Assembly: GCA_026625625.1 (NCBI GenBank)
Contig: CP113055.1
Span: forward strand, 3,393,001-3,457,000
Length of the DNA: 64,000 bases
Source of the DNA: Blastomonas sp. SL216
GTDB taxonomy: Bacteria > Pseudomonadota > Alphaproteobacteria > Sphingomonadales > Sphingomonadaceae
Direction of reading: 5' to 3'
The notes under the pieces were generated by a model that searched no databases, had not been told where the DNA came from, and saw nothing but the letters and a program-made list of their open reading frames with translations. Positions 54,453 through 62,101 of this stretch are shown one piece after another (positions within the stretch are counted from its first letter, which is position 1; each line of letters starts with the position of its first letter). The position numbers and the translations under genes were made by a program.

Positions 54453-55199
54453 TCAGGCTTGCGCGGCTTGCAACCAGGCGGGCAGGCGGCCCGGGTCAAG
54501 ATCTTCGGTGCGGCGGTGTTCCACCGAAAGTCCCAGCGCAGGATAGGCGGTTTTCTGCCGCTTTTCGTTCGCTTCCGCGAGTGGCAGCACGACGATCCGC
54601 CGGTTGACCTTCTGCCGCCAGTTCATCCGCGCGGTATTTTCCTGGCCGACATAGCAACCCTTGCTGAAGCTGACCCCGTTCAATTCGACCGCATTTGTTT
54701 CGAGCCACAATATGTCGCCGATCTCGGCCGCGCCTTCGGGCACGCCCAGCGTCAGGCGGTGCGCCAGCCAGGCATCGTCGGCGCTATGCTCGCTGCTGTC
54801 GCCACCAGCAGGCGCCAGCCATCGCCAGCCCAGCGCGGCAAGGCGCGGATCGGGCACCGCACCTTCGACAGCGTCCGGCGACCAATGGACCGCCATTGCC
54901 TCTTCGGGCGCGATAGAAATCTTGCGTCGCAGGCGATAGATTCCCAGCCGTTTGGCCAGGTCTCCTGCGGCCTCGCGCGCGCAATCGATCAGCACATCTG
55001 TGCCATCGTCCCAGAGCAGAAAGTCGAACATCGTCTTGCCCTGCGCGCTCAAAAGCCCGGCATATTGAGGGGCTTGCGGTGCCACGAGCAGCGTATCCTG
55101 GGTCACCAGTCCCTGCAGGAAGCCGCGCACATCCTCTTGCGGCTCTGTAGGCGACAGGCGGATAAGGGCGCGAAGGGCGAGCATGGTGGGTCTGGACAT
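54453..55199 (-). CDS. ygfZ: Folate-binding protein YgfZ
   Basis: A 248-residue tetrahydrofolate-dependent protein that supports repair or maturation of certain Fe-S enzymes. The signature 'KGCYVGQENTARM' with the conserved Cys is present. The N-terminal 'EDVRGFLQGLVTQD' and 'AGLLSAQGKTMFDFLLWDDG' are the GcvT-like fold elements. Starts at 55211, 55199 and 55184 are all in frame; 55199 gives a normal N-terminus. It is divergent from the dihydroorotase gene, with about 50 bases between them. Confidence 0.9.
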   Translation of the reverse strand: MSRPTMLALRALIRLSPTEPQEDVRGFLQGLVTQDTLLVAPQAPQYAGLLSAQGKTMFDFLLWDDGTDVLIDCAREAAGDLAKRLGIYRLRRKISIAPEEAMAVHWSPDAVEGAVPDPRLAALGWRWLAPAGGDSSEHSADDAWLAHRLTLGVPEGAAEIGDILWLETNAVELNGVSFSKGCYVGQENTARMNWRQKVNRRIVVLPLAEANEKRQKTAYPALGLSVEHRRTEDLDPGRLPAWLQAAQA

Positions 55200-55247
55200 G
55201 CTGGCCAACATGCGTATCGCTCAGCCAGTTTCAAGCGGAGAGATGCG

Positions 55248-56576
55248 ATGACAGCGAGCTACGACCTGATCGTCAAGAACGGCACCGTGTACCTGCCCGG
55301 CGGGCCGGTTTCAGCCGATATCGGTGTGATCGGCGGCAAGATCGCAGGCATCGGCCCGCTGGCGGGCGATGCGGGCGAGGTGATCGACTGCACCGGCTTG
55401 CATGTGCTGCCCGGCGTGATCGACAGCCAGGTGCATTTCCGCGAGCCGGGGCTGGAGCACAAGGAAGACCTGGAATCGGGCAGCCGCGCCGCCGTGATGG
55501 GCGGGGTCACTGCGGTGTTCGAAATGCCCAATACCAAGCCCAATACCGACACCGCCGATCGTGTTGCCGACAAGCTGGCGCGCGCGCATCACCGCATGTG
55601 GTGCGACCATGCCTTTTATGTCGGCGCGACCTCCGCCAATGCCGAATCGCTGAAGGAGCTGGAGCGCCTGCCTGGGACCGCGGGCGTGAAGATCTTCATG
55701 GGGGCGTCCACGGGCGACCTGCTGGTGGCCGATGATGGCGCGCTGGCCCGGGTGCTGGCGAGCGGCAAGCGCCGCGTCGCGATCCATGCCGAGGACGAAT
55801 TCCGGATGAACGAGCGCGCTGACCTGCGCGTTTCCGGCGATCCCTCGTCGCACCCCGTCTGGCGCGACGACGAAAGCGCGATCCTGGCGACGCGCCGCAT
55901 CCTGCGCCTAGCGCGCGAGGCGAAGCGCCGCATCCACATTCTGCACATCACCACTCCGGCAGAGCTGGAACTGATCGCGCAGCACAAGGACATCGCGACC
56001 TGCGAGGTGACGCCGCAGCATCTGACGCTGGCCGGCGAAGAGGCCTATCCGCGCCTGGGCAGCTATGCGCAGATGAACCCGCCGATCCGCAGCGGCGCGC
56101 ATCGCGACGGGCTGTGGCGCTGGCTGGCTCAGGGCGTGCCCGATGTCATCGGGTCTGACCATGCGCCGCACACGATCGAGGAAAAGAGCAAGACCTATCC
56201 CGATACGCCCAGCGGCATGCCCGGTGTGCAGACGCTGCTGCCGCTGCTGCTCGACCATATGCACCATGGGCGGCTGTCGATGCAGCGGCTGATCGACCTG
56301 ACCTCGGCGGGGGCGCAGCGCATTTTCGGGCTGGTCGGCAAGGGCCGGATCGCCGCAGGTTACGATGCCGATTTCACGATCGTCGACCTCAAGAAGCGCT
56401 GGACGGTGACCGAGGACTGGCTGCAGTCGCGCTGCGGCTGGAGTCCGTTCACCGGCATGGAGCTGACCGGCAAGCCGATCGGCACGATCATTCGCGGGAA
56501 CCGGGTGATGTGGGAGGACACGCTGGCCGACAGCGCGATCGGCGAGCCGGTGCGCTTCGAAGCGACGGAGTTCTAG
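55248..56576 (+). CDS. pyrC: Dihydroorotase, class I-like, with a His-to-Gln change in the first metal motif
   Basis: A 442-residue cyclic amidohydrolase expected to close carbamoyl-aspartate to dihydroorotate in pyrimidine synthesis. Metal and active-site motifs are 'GVKIFMGASTG' (carbamylated Lys), 'AIHAEDE', 'ILHITTPAEL' and 'GSDHAPHT'. The usual D-x-H-x-H-x-R motif reads 'DSQVHFREPG', so the first metal-binding His is Gln. The rest, including the 'GMPGVQTLLPLLL' region, is intact. From memory the same change is widespread in alphaproteobacteria, so it is probably a subgroup feature. The ATG at 55248 is preceded by GGAGAG. Confidence 0.87.
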   Translation: MTASYDLIVKNGTVYLPGGPVSADIGVIGGKIAGIGPLAGDAGEVIDCTGLHVLPGVIDSQVHFREPGLEHKEDLESGSRAAVMGGVTAVFEMPNTKPNTDTADRVADKLARAHHRMWCDHAFYVGATSANAESLKELERLPGTAGVKIFMGASTGDLLVADDGALARVLASGKRRVAIHAEDEFRMNERADLRVSGDPSSHPVWRDDESAILATRRILRLAREAKRRIHILHITTPAELELIAQHKDIATCEVTPQHLTLAGEEAYPRLGSYAQMNPPIRSGAHRDGLWRWLAQGVPDVIGSDHAPHTIEEKSKTYPDTPSGMPGVQTLLPLLLDHMHHGRLSMQRLIDLTSAGAQRIFGLVGKGRIAAGYDADFTIVDLKKRWTVTEDWLQSRCGWSPFTGMELTGKPIGTIIRGNRVMWEDTLADSAIGEPVRFEATEF

Positions 56577-56589
56577 AGCAGGGCTCTCG

Positions 56590-56640
56590 CACCTGCATCG
56601 TCATTCCCGCGAAAGCGGGAATCCCGCCTGCGCGGAGGTG
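56590..56640. repeat. Palindromic repeat with ATTCCCGC-GAAA-GCGGGAAT core
   Basis: A perfect 8-bp stem (56603-56610 with 56615-56622) closes on GAAA. An outer pair CACCT (56590-56594) / AGGTG (56636-56640) and a second GC-rich half extend it. This core is a familiar dispersed intergenic palindrome in proteobacterial genomes. It lies between the convergent pyrC and HerA-like genes and could also end both transcripts. Confidence 0.75.
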
Positions 56641-56665
56641 ACGGTCACTACCGGAGAGAGAGGCG

Positions 56666-58153
56666 CTATTCCGCCCCGGTGCTGAGCCCCAGATCCGGTA
56701 TCCCGATCGACCTCCGCCCGCCGAAATCGGCGCGGACGACGATGACGCCCTGCTTTTCCATATATTCGATCAGCCGGCGGATGCGGCCCGGCGAGCCGGT
56801 GCCATAAGCGCGGCCCAATGCGGCATCATCGGGGCAGGGCTGGCCGTCCATCGCCGCGCGCGCGATCAACAGGAAGGGCGCGTACATTTCCTGCGGCAGG
56901 CGGCTCGCAGCCTCGAGCAGCGGCGCCCAGACCGGATCGGCCGGATCCATCACCCCGCCGCGCGCCAGCGCGAGCCGCTGGCGAAAGCCTTCGAGGTCGA
57001 GCGGCGGACGGATCAGCCGCTGCATCCGGCAGCGCACCGAGAAATCCTGATAGAGCAAAGCCTCGGTCTGTGTCGCGGTGCTGCCATCGGCCAGCATGTC
57101 GGCGAGCACCGCGACGACCACGGCCTCGGCATCGATCGCGTCAGCCGCGTCTTCGGCTTCCTTGCGCGCGGCGAACATTGCAGAATGTTCGGGCATCGGA
57201 TGCGGCTGGGGGAGCGGCGCGGGCGCGATGGCGCTGATCAGCTCGTCGGCGGCGATCGGAACGGGGCGCGGTGCGGCCATCGGCACCGGAGTGTCGCTGG
57301 CTGCCGCTGCCAGCAGCATGTCGCGCAGGTCTTCGCCCTGCGCCTCGGGCATCGGCAGCAGCTTGTGCGTGCCGGTACGGCTGGTGGTGCGCGTGGCACC
57401 GATGCGGGTGGTGATGGGGCGGCGCGAAATCGCCGGGCCCAGCCCCAGAAAGCAGCCGCGCTCCAGGTCGCGGATGCGCTCGGCCTGTCGGCGTTCCATG
57501 CCCAGAAGATCGGCGGCGCGCGCCATGTCGATGTCGAGAAAGGTGCGCCCCATCAGGAAGTTGCTCGCCTCTGCCGCAACGTTCTTGGCCAGCTTGGCGA
57601 GGCGCTGCGTGGCGATGGCGCCGGCAAGCCCGCGCTTGCGGCCACGGCACATCAGGTTGGTCATCGCCGACAGGCTGGCGCGGCGCACCTGATCGGGCAC
57701 ATCGCCTGCGACCGATGGCGCGAACATCTGCGCTTCGTCGACCACCACCAGCGCCGGATACCAATGTTCGCGCGGGGCATCGAACATCGCGTTGAGGAAG
57801 GTCGCGGCGCAGGTCATCTGCGCTTCGAGCTCCAGCGATTCGAGGTTGAGGATGACCGAGGCGCGGTGTTCGCGGATGCGCGCGGCAATCCGCGCGATCT
57901 CGCGCTCGTTATAGTCGCCCGCGTCGATGACGATGTGCGAATAGGCGTCGGCCAGCGTGGCGAAATCGCCCTCGGGGTCGATGATCACCTGCTGGACGAG
58001 CCCGGCACTCTCTTCGAGCAGGCGGCGCAGCAGATGCGATTTGCCCGATCCGGAATTGCCCTGCACCAGAAGTCTGGTGGCCAGCAATTCCTCAATATCG
58101 ATGCCGACAGGCTGCCCTGTCTCATCCAGACCTATGTCGATCGATGCGCCCAC
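56666..58153 (-). CDS. HerA-like ATP-binding protein (DUF87 type)
   Basis: A 495-residue hexameric-type ATPase of the HerA/FtsK clan. Walker A is 'GNSGSGKSHLLRRLLEE' (about residues 30-46) and Walker B 'ALVVVDEAQMFAP' (about 135). 'AGAIATQRLAKLAKNVAAEASNFLMGRTFLDID' is the sensor/arginine-finger region. The C-terminal third holds an Ala/Pro-rich linker and a helical domain ending in a winged-helix-like segment (GRIRRLIEYMEKQGVIVVR). No NurA nuclease partner is adjacent, so its role in DNA processing is unassigned. The GTG start at 58153 (GASIDIGLDETG) is preferred over ATG 58204. Confidence 0.78.
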   Translation of the reverse strand: MGASIDIGLDETGQPVGIDIEELLATRLLVQGNSGSGKSHLLRRLLEESAGLVQQVIIDPEGDFATLADAYSHIVIDAGDYNEREIARIAARIREHRASVILNLESLELEAQMTCAATFLNAMFDAPREHWYPALVVVDEAQMFAPSVAGDVPDQVRRASLSAMTNLMCRGRKRGLAGAIATQRLAKLAKNVAAEASNFLMGRTFLDIDMARAADLLGMERRQAERIRDLERGCFLGLGPAISRRPITTRIGATRTTSRTGTHKLLPMPEAQGEDLRDMLLAAAASDTPVPMAAPRPVPIAADELISAIAPAPLPQPHPMPEHSAMFAARKEAEDAADAIDAEAVVVAVLADMLADGSTATQTEALLYQDFSVRCRMQRLIRPPLDLEGFRQRLALARGGVMDPADPVWAPLLEAASRLPQEMYAPFLLIARAAMDGQPCPDDAALGRAYGTGSPGRIRRLIEYMEKQGVIVVRADFGGRRSIGIPDLGLSTGAE

Positions 58154-58220
58154 GCGTCCGGCCCTATCGCCTTGGCCGGGCGGTTGCAACGGGCGCGCGG
58201 CCAATTGCTGGGGGCAAATG

Positions 58221-58252
58221 AAAAGGCCCCGCCCGATGGGGGCGAGGCCTTG
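58221..58252 (-). terminator. Terminator behind the HU gene
   Basis: On the minus strand a stem of about 11 bp (AAGGCCTCGCCC with GGGCGGGGCCTT) around a short loop is followed by TTTT. It begins 26 bases after the HU stop codon. Confidence 0.82.
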
Positions 58253-58277
58253 TTCATTCAGCGCGAAGCTGGAAGGA

Positions 58278-58553
58278 TCAGCCGTTCAGCTTGTCCTTCA
58301 CCGCCTTTGCGGGGGTGAAGCCGAGCTTCTTGGAGGCCTTGATGGTGATGGTGGCGCCGGTGCCCGGGTTGCGACCTTCGCGCTCCGGAGTTGCCTTGAC
58401 CTTGAACTTGCCAAAGCCGTTGATCGAGATTTCTTCGCCAGCGGCAGCTGCATCGGCGATCGCAGCGAAAACGCCATCGACCAGCTTGCGGGCATCCGCC
58501 TTGGTCACGCCGTGATCGGCGGCAATTTTCTCTGCGAGTTCAGCGTTGTTCAT
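58278..58553 (-). CDS. hup: HU family DNA-binding protein
   Basis: A 91-residue nucleoid protein that bends and compacts DNA as a dimer. It begins 'MNNAELAEKIAADHGVTKADARKLVDGVFAAI'. The beta arm carries 'GFGKFKVKATPEREGRNPGTGATITIKASKKLGFTP', with the intercalating proline in 'GRNPGTG'. HU is favoured over IHF by the monofunctional single-copy context and sequence. The ATG has AAGGGACG upstream on the minus strand. It is divergent from the rubrerythrin gene. Confidence 0.95.
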   Translation of the reverse strand: MNNAELAEKIAADHGVTKADARKLVDGVFAAIADAAAAGEEISINGFGKFKVKATPEREGRNPGTGATITIKASKKLGFTPAKAVKDKLNG

Positions 58554-58688
58554 GAGGAAACGTCCCTTCTGATTTGATTTCGGTGGCGGCGGTTTAACGG
58601 CAGTTTTCGGGTTCGTCACGGGGATTGCGGAAGTTTTCCCCCAAAATGGCGGCGATTGGCCGTAATTGAGAAACATTATCAATGACCG

Positions 58689-58771
58689 TGATCGATTTTG
58701 TCGATCATTCTGTTGAAGAAAATCACATGGAATGCCGCACGGCATGGCCGTAACCCTAGGTCATCAGGGTT
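58689..58771. promoter_or_regulatory. Three stacked palindromes upstream of the rubrerythrin operon
   Basis: TGATCGA-N5-TCGATCA (58689-58707), ATGCCG-N2-CGGCAT (58732-58745) and AACCCT-N8-AGGGTT (58752-58771) are three perfect inverted repeats in 83 bases, ending 24 bases before the rubrerythrin ATG. The first resembles a dimeric regulator site; the last could be an operator or a leader stem. The regulator is unknown. Confidence 0.55.
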
Positions 58772-58795
58772 TTGAATCACAAAAGAGGGATGACC

Positions 58796-59221
<426 letters not shown>

Positions 59222-59241
59222 TTTTCAGTTGAACGACAACT

Positions 59242-59285
59242 TGGCCTGCGTCTTCGTGCTCCGGCACGAGGCGCAGGCCATTTTT
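59242..59285 (+). terminator. Hairpin with T-run between rubrerythrin and the Fe-S gene
   Basis: TGGCCTGCG (59242-59250) pairs with CGCAGGCCA (59272-59280), with an inner CTTCGTGC/GCACGAGG stem and a TTTTT tail (59281-59285). It probably gives partial termination, so that rubrerythrin is made in excess over the downstream proteins. Confidence 0.85.
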
Positions 59286-59351
59286 CTGCCGATTGCATGC
59301 CGTCCCTTGCCGGGGAGGCGTTCGATGGCTTGTGGCTGACAGGGGATCGTG

Positions 59352-60695
59352 ATGGCAACCGAATACAAGGAAGGCAGCCTGGACGCGCCGACGCGGCATG
59401 TGCTGCCCTGGCGCGAGGAATCCTGGTATGACGAGGCGGCACTCGATGCCGAGCTGCGCCGCGTGTTCGATATCTGCCATGGGTGCCGCCGCTGCTTCAA
59501 CCTGTGCGACAGCTTCCCCAAGCTGTTCGACATGATCGACGAGAGCCCCAACGAGGAGGTCGAGGACCTTTCTGCCGGGCAGATCAAGCAGGTCGTCGAT
59601 GCCTGCACCCTGTGCGACATGTGCTTCATGGTGAAGTGCCCCTATGTCCCGCCGCATGAATTCAACCTGGATTTCCCGCATCTCATGCTGCGTTATCGCG
59701 CGGTCGAACATCGCAAGGGGATGACTTCCAGGGCCGACGAGCTGCTCGCCGCGACCGACCGCAATGGCAAGCTGGGCAGCGTGATGTCCGATGTCGCCAA
59801 TTGGGCGACCGATGGCAGCAACGGCACGACGCGCGGGATCATGCAGTCGATGCTCGGCATCGACAGCCGGGCACATCTGCCCAAGTTCGCCGACATTCCA
59901 TTGACCAACCGCGCCGCTGCGCTGGTGCCCGCGCCCAATGCCGATGCGCCCGGCTTCGGCCGCCGCGTCGCGCTGTATGCGAGCTGTTACGACCAGTTCA
60001 ACGACCAGACCCCCGGCGAGGCCGCGGTCAAGGTGCTGGCGCATAACGGGGTCGAAGTGCGGATCGAGCATCCCGAATGCTGCGCGATGCCCCGGCTGGA
60101 AAATGGCGATATTCCCGCCGTTGCCAGCGCGGCGGCGCGCGTGGCCGCGCATTTCGCGCCGCTGATCGACCAGGGCTATGATGTCGTCGCGATCACCGCG
60201 AGCTGCGCGCTGATGATGAAGTTCGAATGGCCGCTGATCGAGCCGGACAATGAGGACATCAAGAAGCTCTCCGCCGCCACCCACGATATCAGCGAATATA
60301 TCGTCAAGCTGTCGAAACAGGCGGGGCTGACCCCGGTCGAGGCGATGGATGCGAGCATCGGCGTGCACTTTGCCTGCCATTCGCGTGCGCAAAACATGGG
60401 CCCCAAGGCGATGGAGATGCTCAAGCTGATCCCCGAGGCCAAGCCGGTGCTGACCGAGCGCTGCTCGGGCCATGGCGGCAAATGGGGCATCTACAAGGAC
60501 AATTTCGACACTGCGGTGAAGCTGGCGCGCCCGACCGTGCGCTCGCTCGAAAAGTCTGCGCCCGATTACATGGTCAGCGAATGCCCGCTGGCAGGCTCGC
60601 ACCTCAAGCAGGTGATGGAGCAGGGCGGGACGGCAAAACTGCCCGAACGGATCGGCCATCCCGTCGAACTCATGGCAAAGGCTTATGGACTCTAA
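59352..60695 (+). CDS. Two-[4Fe-4S] heterodisulfide reductase-like protein
   Basis: A 447-residue GlpC/HdrD-like electron carrier. Two ferredoxin motifs lie near the start: '[15 protein letters not shown]' and '[17 protein letters not shown]'. The C-terminal half has CCG-like motifs with cysteine pairs ([51 protein letters not shown]), which in heterodisulfide reductases bind a special cubane or cysteine-linked flavin/Fe-S site. No membrane helix is present. It may be the electron donor of the rubrerythrin without rubredoxin encoded before it. The stop overlaps the DUF3501 start (TAATG). Confidence 0.88.
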   Translation: MATEYKEGSLDAPTRHVLPWREESWYDEAALDAELRRVFDICHGCRRCFNLCDSFPKLFDMIDESPNEEVEDLSAGQIKQVVDACTLCDMCFMVKCPYVPPHEFNLDFPHLMLRYRAVEHRKGMTSRADELLAATDRNGKLGSVMSDVANWATDGSNGTTRGIMQSMLGIDSRAHLPKFADIPLTNRAAALVPAPNADAPGFGRRVALYASCYDQFNDQTPGEAAVKVLAHNGVEVRIEHPECCAMPRLENGDIPAVASAAARVAAHFAPLIDQGYDVVAITASCALMMKFEWPLIEPDNEDIKKLSAATHDISEYIVKLSKQAGLTPVEAMDASIGVHFACHSRAQNMGPKAMEMLKLIPEAKPVLTERCSGHGGKWGIYKDNFDTAVKLARPTVRSLEKSAPDYMVSECPLAGSHLKQVMEQGGTAKLPERIGHPVELMAKAYGL

Positions 60696-61306
60696 TGGAT
60701 ATGGAAAAGACGATGCCCAGGGACCGCCGTTCCATCACCCGCGAGGACATCATGGACCTCGCCGATTATGAGCTGATCCGCAAGGACAAGCGCCAGGAAA
60801 GCATTCTCGCCAAGAAATTCTCGCGTCTTGCCATCGGCCCGCATGCGATGATCACCTTTGAAAGCTGGGACAGCATGTGGCTGCAGATCCAGGAGATGCT
60901 GCGCATCGAAAAGGGCGGCGAAGAGCAGCTGGCCGACGAGCTGGCGGCCTATAATCCGATGGTCCCCAATGGCCGCGAGCTGACCGCAACGCTGATGTTC
61001 GAGATCGAGAATCCCGAGCGGCGCGATGCCTTTCTGCGCACGATCGGCGGGGTCGAAGAGCATATCTTCCTGACGATCGGCAATATCCGTATTGCCGCCG
61101 TGCCCGAGCAGGATGTCGAGCGCACGAGTGCTGCGGGCAAGGCGAGCGCCGTGCATTTCCTCCACTTCCCGCTGGATGATGCGGCGATTGCGGCCTGGCA
61201 TGATGCGGCTAATGTCGCGCTGGTGCAGATCACCCATCCGGCTTACGGCCATGCGGCACTCATCGGCGCCGAAACGCGCAGCTATCTCACCCGCGCCTGC
61301 CTATAG
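60695..61306 (+). CDS. DUF3501 family protein
   Basis: A 203-residue protein matching the DUF3501 family by its core 'SITREDIMDLADYELIRKDKR', 'FESWDSMWLQIQEMLRIEKGGEEQLADELAAYNPMVPNGRELTATLMFEI' and 'HFLHFPLDD'. The family has no known function and is regularly found beside rubrerythrin and this type of Fe-S protein. There are no Cys clusters; the conserved His and Glu residues could bind metal. The ATG overlaps the previous stop; ATGs at 60701 and 60713 are also in frame. Confidence 0.87.
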   Translation: MDMEKTMPRDRRSITREDIMDLADYELIRKDKRQESILAKKFSRLAIGPHAMITFESWDSMWLQIQEMLRIEKGGEEQLADELAAYNPMVPNGRELTATLMFEIENPERRDAFLRTIGGVEEHIFLTIGNIRIAAVPEQDVERTSAAGKASAVHFLHFPLDDAAIAAWHDAANVALVQITHPAYGHAALIGAETRSYLTRACL

Positions 61307-61357
61307 GCACTCCTGGCGCCTGGTCATCTGACCGTCCCGTTATTTGGGATCGGCCCG

Positions 61358-61723
61358 TTATTTGGGGATCGGAAAGTGGTGGGGCGTGTTCTTGGCCCGA
61401 TACTGACGCCCGCCATTGCCGACCGCGCTGTCCGGATCGGTGACGATCGGCGCGGGCTCGGCAACGCTCTCCGCCATCGGCTTGGTGGACACCATCGGCG
61501 CGCCAAACTGGGTATCGCCGGTCTCGTCATCCTCTGCCGCAGGCGGCGGGGGAGCGGTCACGCGCTGGGCTGGCACCGGCATGACGACGGGCGGCGCGCC
61601 CGCAGGCGCGGCCGCGGGCGCAGCGGGGGCCCCTGCCGGAACCGGACCGGTGTTGATCGACGATGCAAAGATCGCGGCGGCCAGTAAAATGCCACCCGAC
61701 CCCAGCATGACTTCCTTCAGCAC
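61358..61723 (-). CDS. Ala/Pro-rich membrane-anchored hypothetical protein
   Basis: A 121-residue protein with one N-terminal hydrophobic segment (VMLGSGGILLAAAIFASSI) and a disordered Pro/Ala/Gly-rich rest (APAAPAAAPAGAPPVVMPVPAQ) ending in 'HHFPIPK'. No fold is recognised. Its C-terminal codons and stop lie in an 18/19-base tandem duplication (61336-61353 and 61354-61372), so the present end may be recent. Confidence 0.6.
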   Translation of the reverse strand: MLKEVMLGSGGILLAAAIFASSINTGPVPAGAPAAPAAAPAGAPPVVMPVPAQRVTAPPPPAAEDDETGDTQFGAPMVSTKPMAESVAEPAPIVTDPDSAVGNGGRQYRAKNTPHHFPIPK

Positions 61724-61821
61724 TGTGCACTACCCTCATTTTGCGGCCATCGCTGCAAACCCTAGCAGCCACCTGTTAAGATTCCGTGCTGAAATGTAAA
61801 TTCGGGCGTGACATCATGAAA

Positions 61822-61853
61822 ATGCCGCCGAAAACCGAAGTTTCCGGCGGCAT
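61822..61853. terminator. Hairpin in the intergenic region, possible terminator
   Basis: ATGCCGCCG (61822-61830) pairs with CGGCGGCAT (61845-61853), with an inner AAAC-CGAA-GTTT stem. On the minus strand it is followed by TTTCATG. The T-run is short. Confidence 0.4.
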
Positions 61854-62073
61854 GTCTTTCCTCCCCAGGAAAGCTCGCATGATCTCGTGTTGCCGCTCTG
61901 GCCCTGCCCGGAAAGGCGGGGTGGCGGGATTGCCCCGCTCACCCTGATCCTCTCCTGCTAGCTCGTCGGGACAAGTCTTGAGCTTTTCCCTAGCTTGGCA
62001 GCGAGCAGGTTGCAGCACAAATTGACAAGAAATCAGCGTAGATCGCCACCAAATGGGCCAAAAGGCTTGTCAG

Positions 62074-62093
62074 CTTGTCACGAATATTACAAG
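62074..62093 (+). promoter_or_regulatory. CTTGT-N10-ACAAG inverted repeat before the ScfR-type gene
   Basis: CTTGT (62074-62078) and ACAAG (62089-62093) frame ten bases, with another CTTGT at 62066-62070 and GACAAG at 62024-62029. The site ends 8 bases before the ATG, a place fitting autorepression by the HTH protein encoded here. Confidence 0.4.
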
Positions 62094-62101
62094 TTGAGCG
62101 C

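Larger units (their letters stand above)
61724..62101. other. 378-base intergenic region with hairpins
   Basis: The stretch is less GC-rich than its neighbours. It contains a 9-bp hairpin (61822-61853) with an inner AAAC/GTTT pair, a second GC-rich palindromic patch around 61908-61925, and CTTGT/ACAAG boxes close to the downstream start. A 43-codon frame on the plus strand (61816-61947, MKMPPKTEVSGG...) and a frame on the minus strand overlap the hairpin; neither has a ribosome site. No gene is called. Confidence 0.5.

Noticed and set aside
54444-55247. Upstream in-frame extension of the dihydroorotase gene
   Set aside because: The frame stays open opposite ygfZ, but the family N-terminus and the ribosome site are at 55248.
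61816-61947. A 43-codon plus-strand frame in the intergenic region (MKMPPKTEVSGG...)
   Set aside because: It has no ribosome site and overlaps a stable hairpin whose sequence dictates the first codons; not enough to call a gene.
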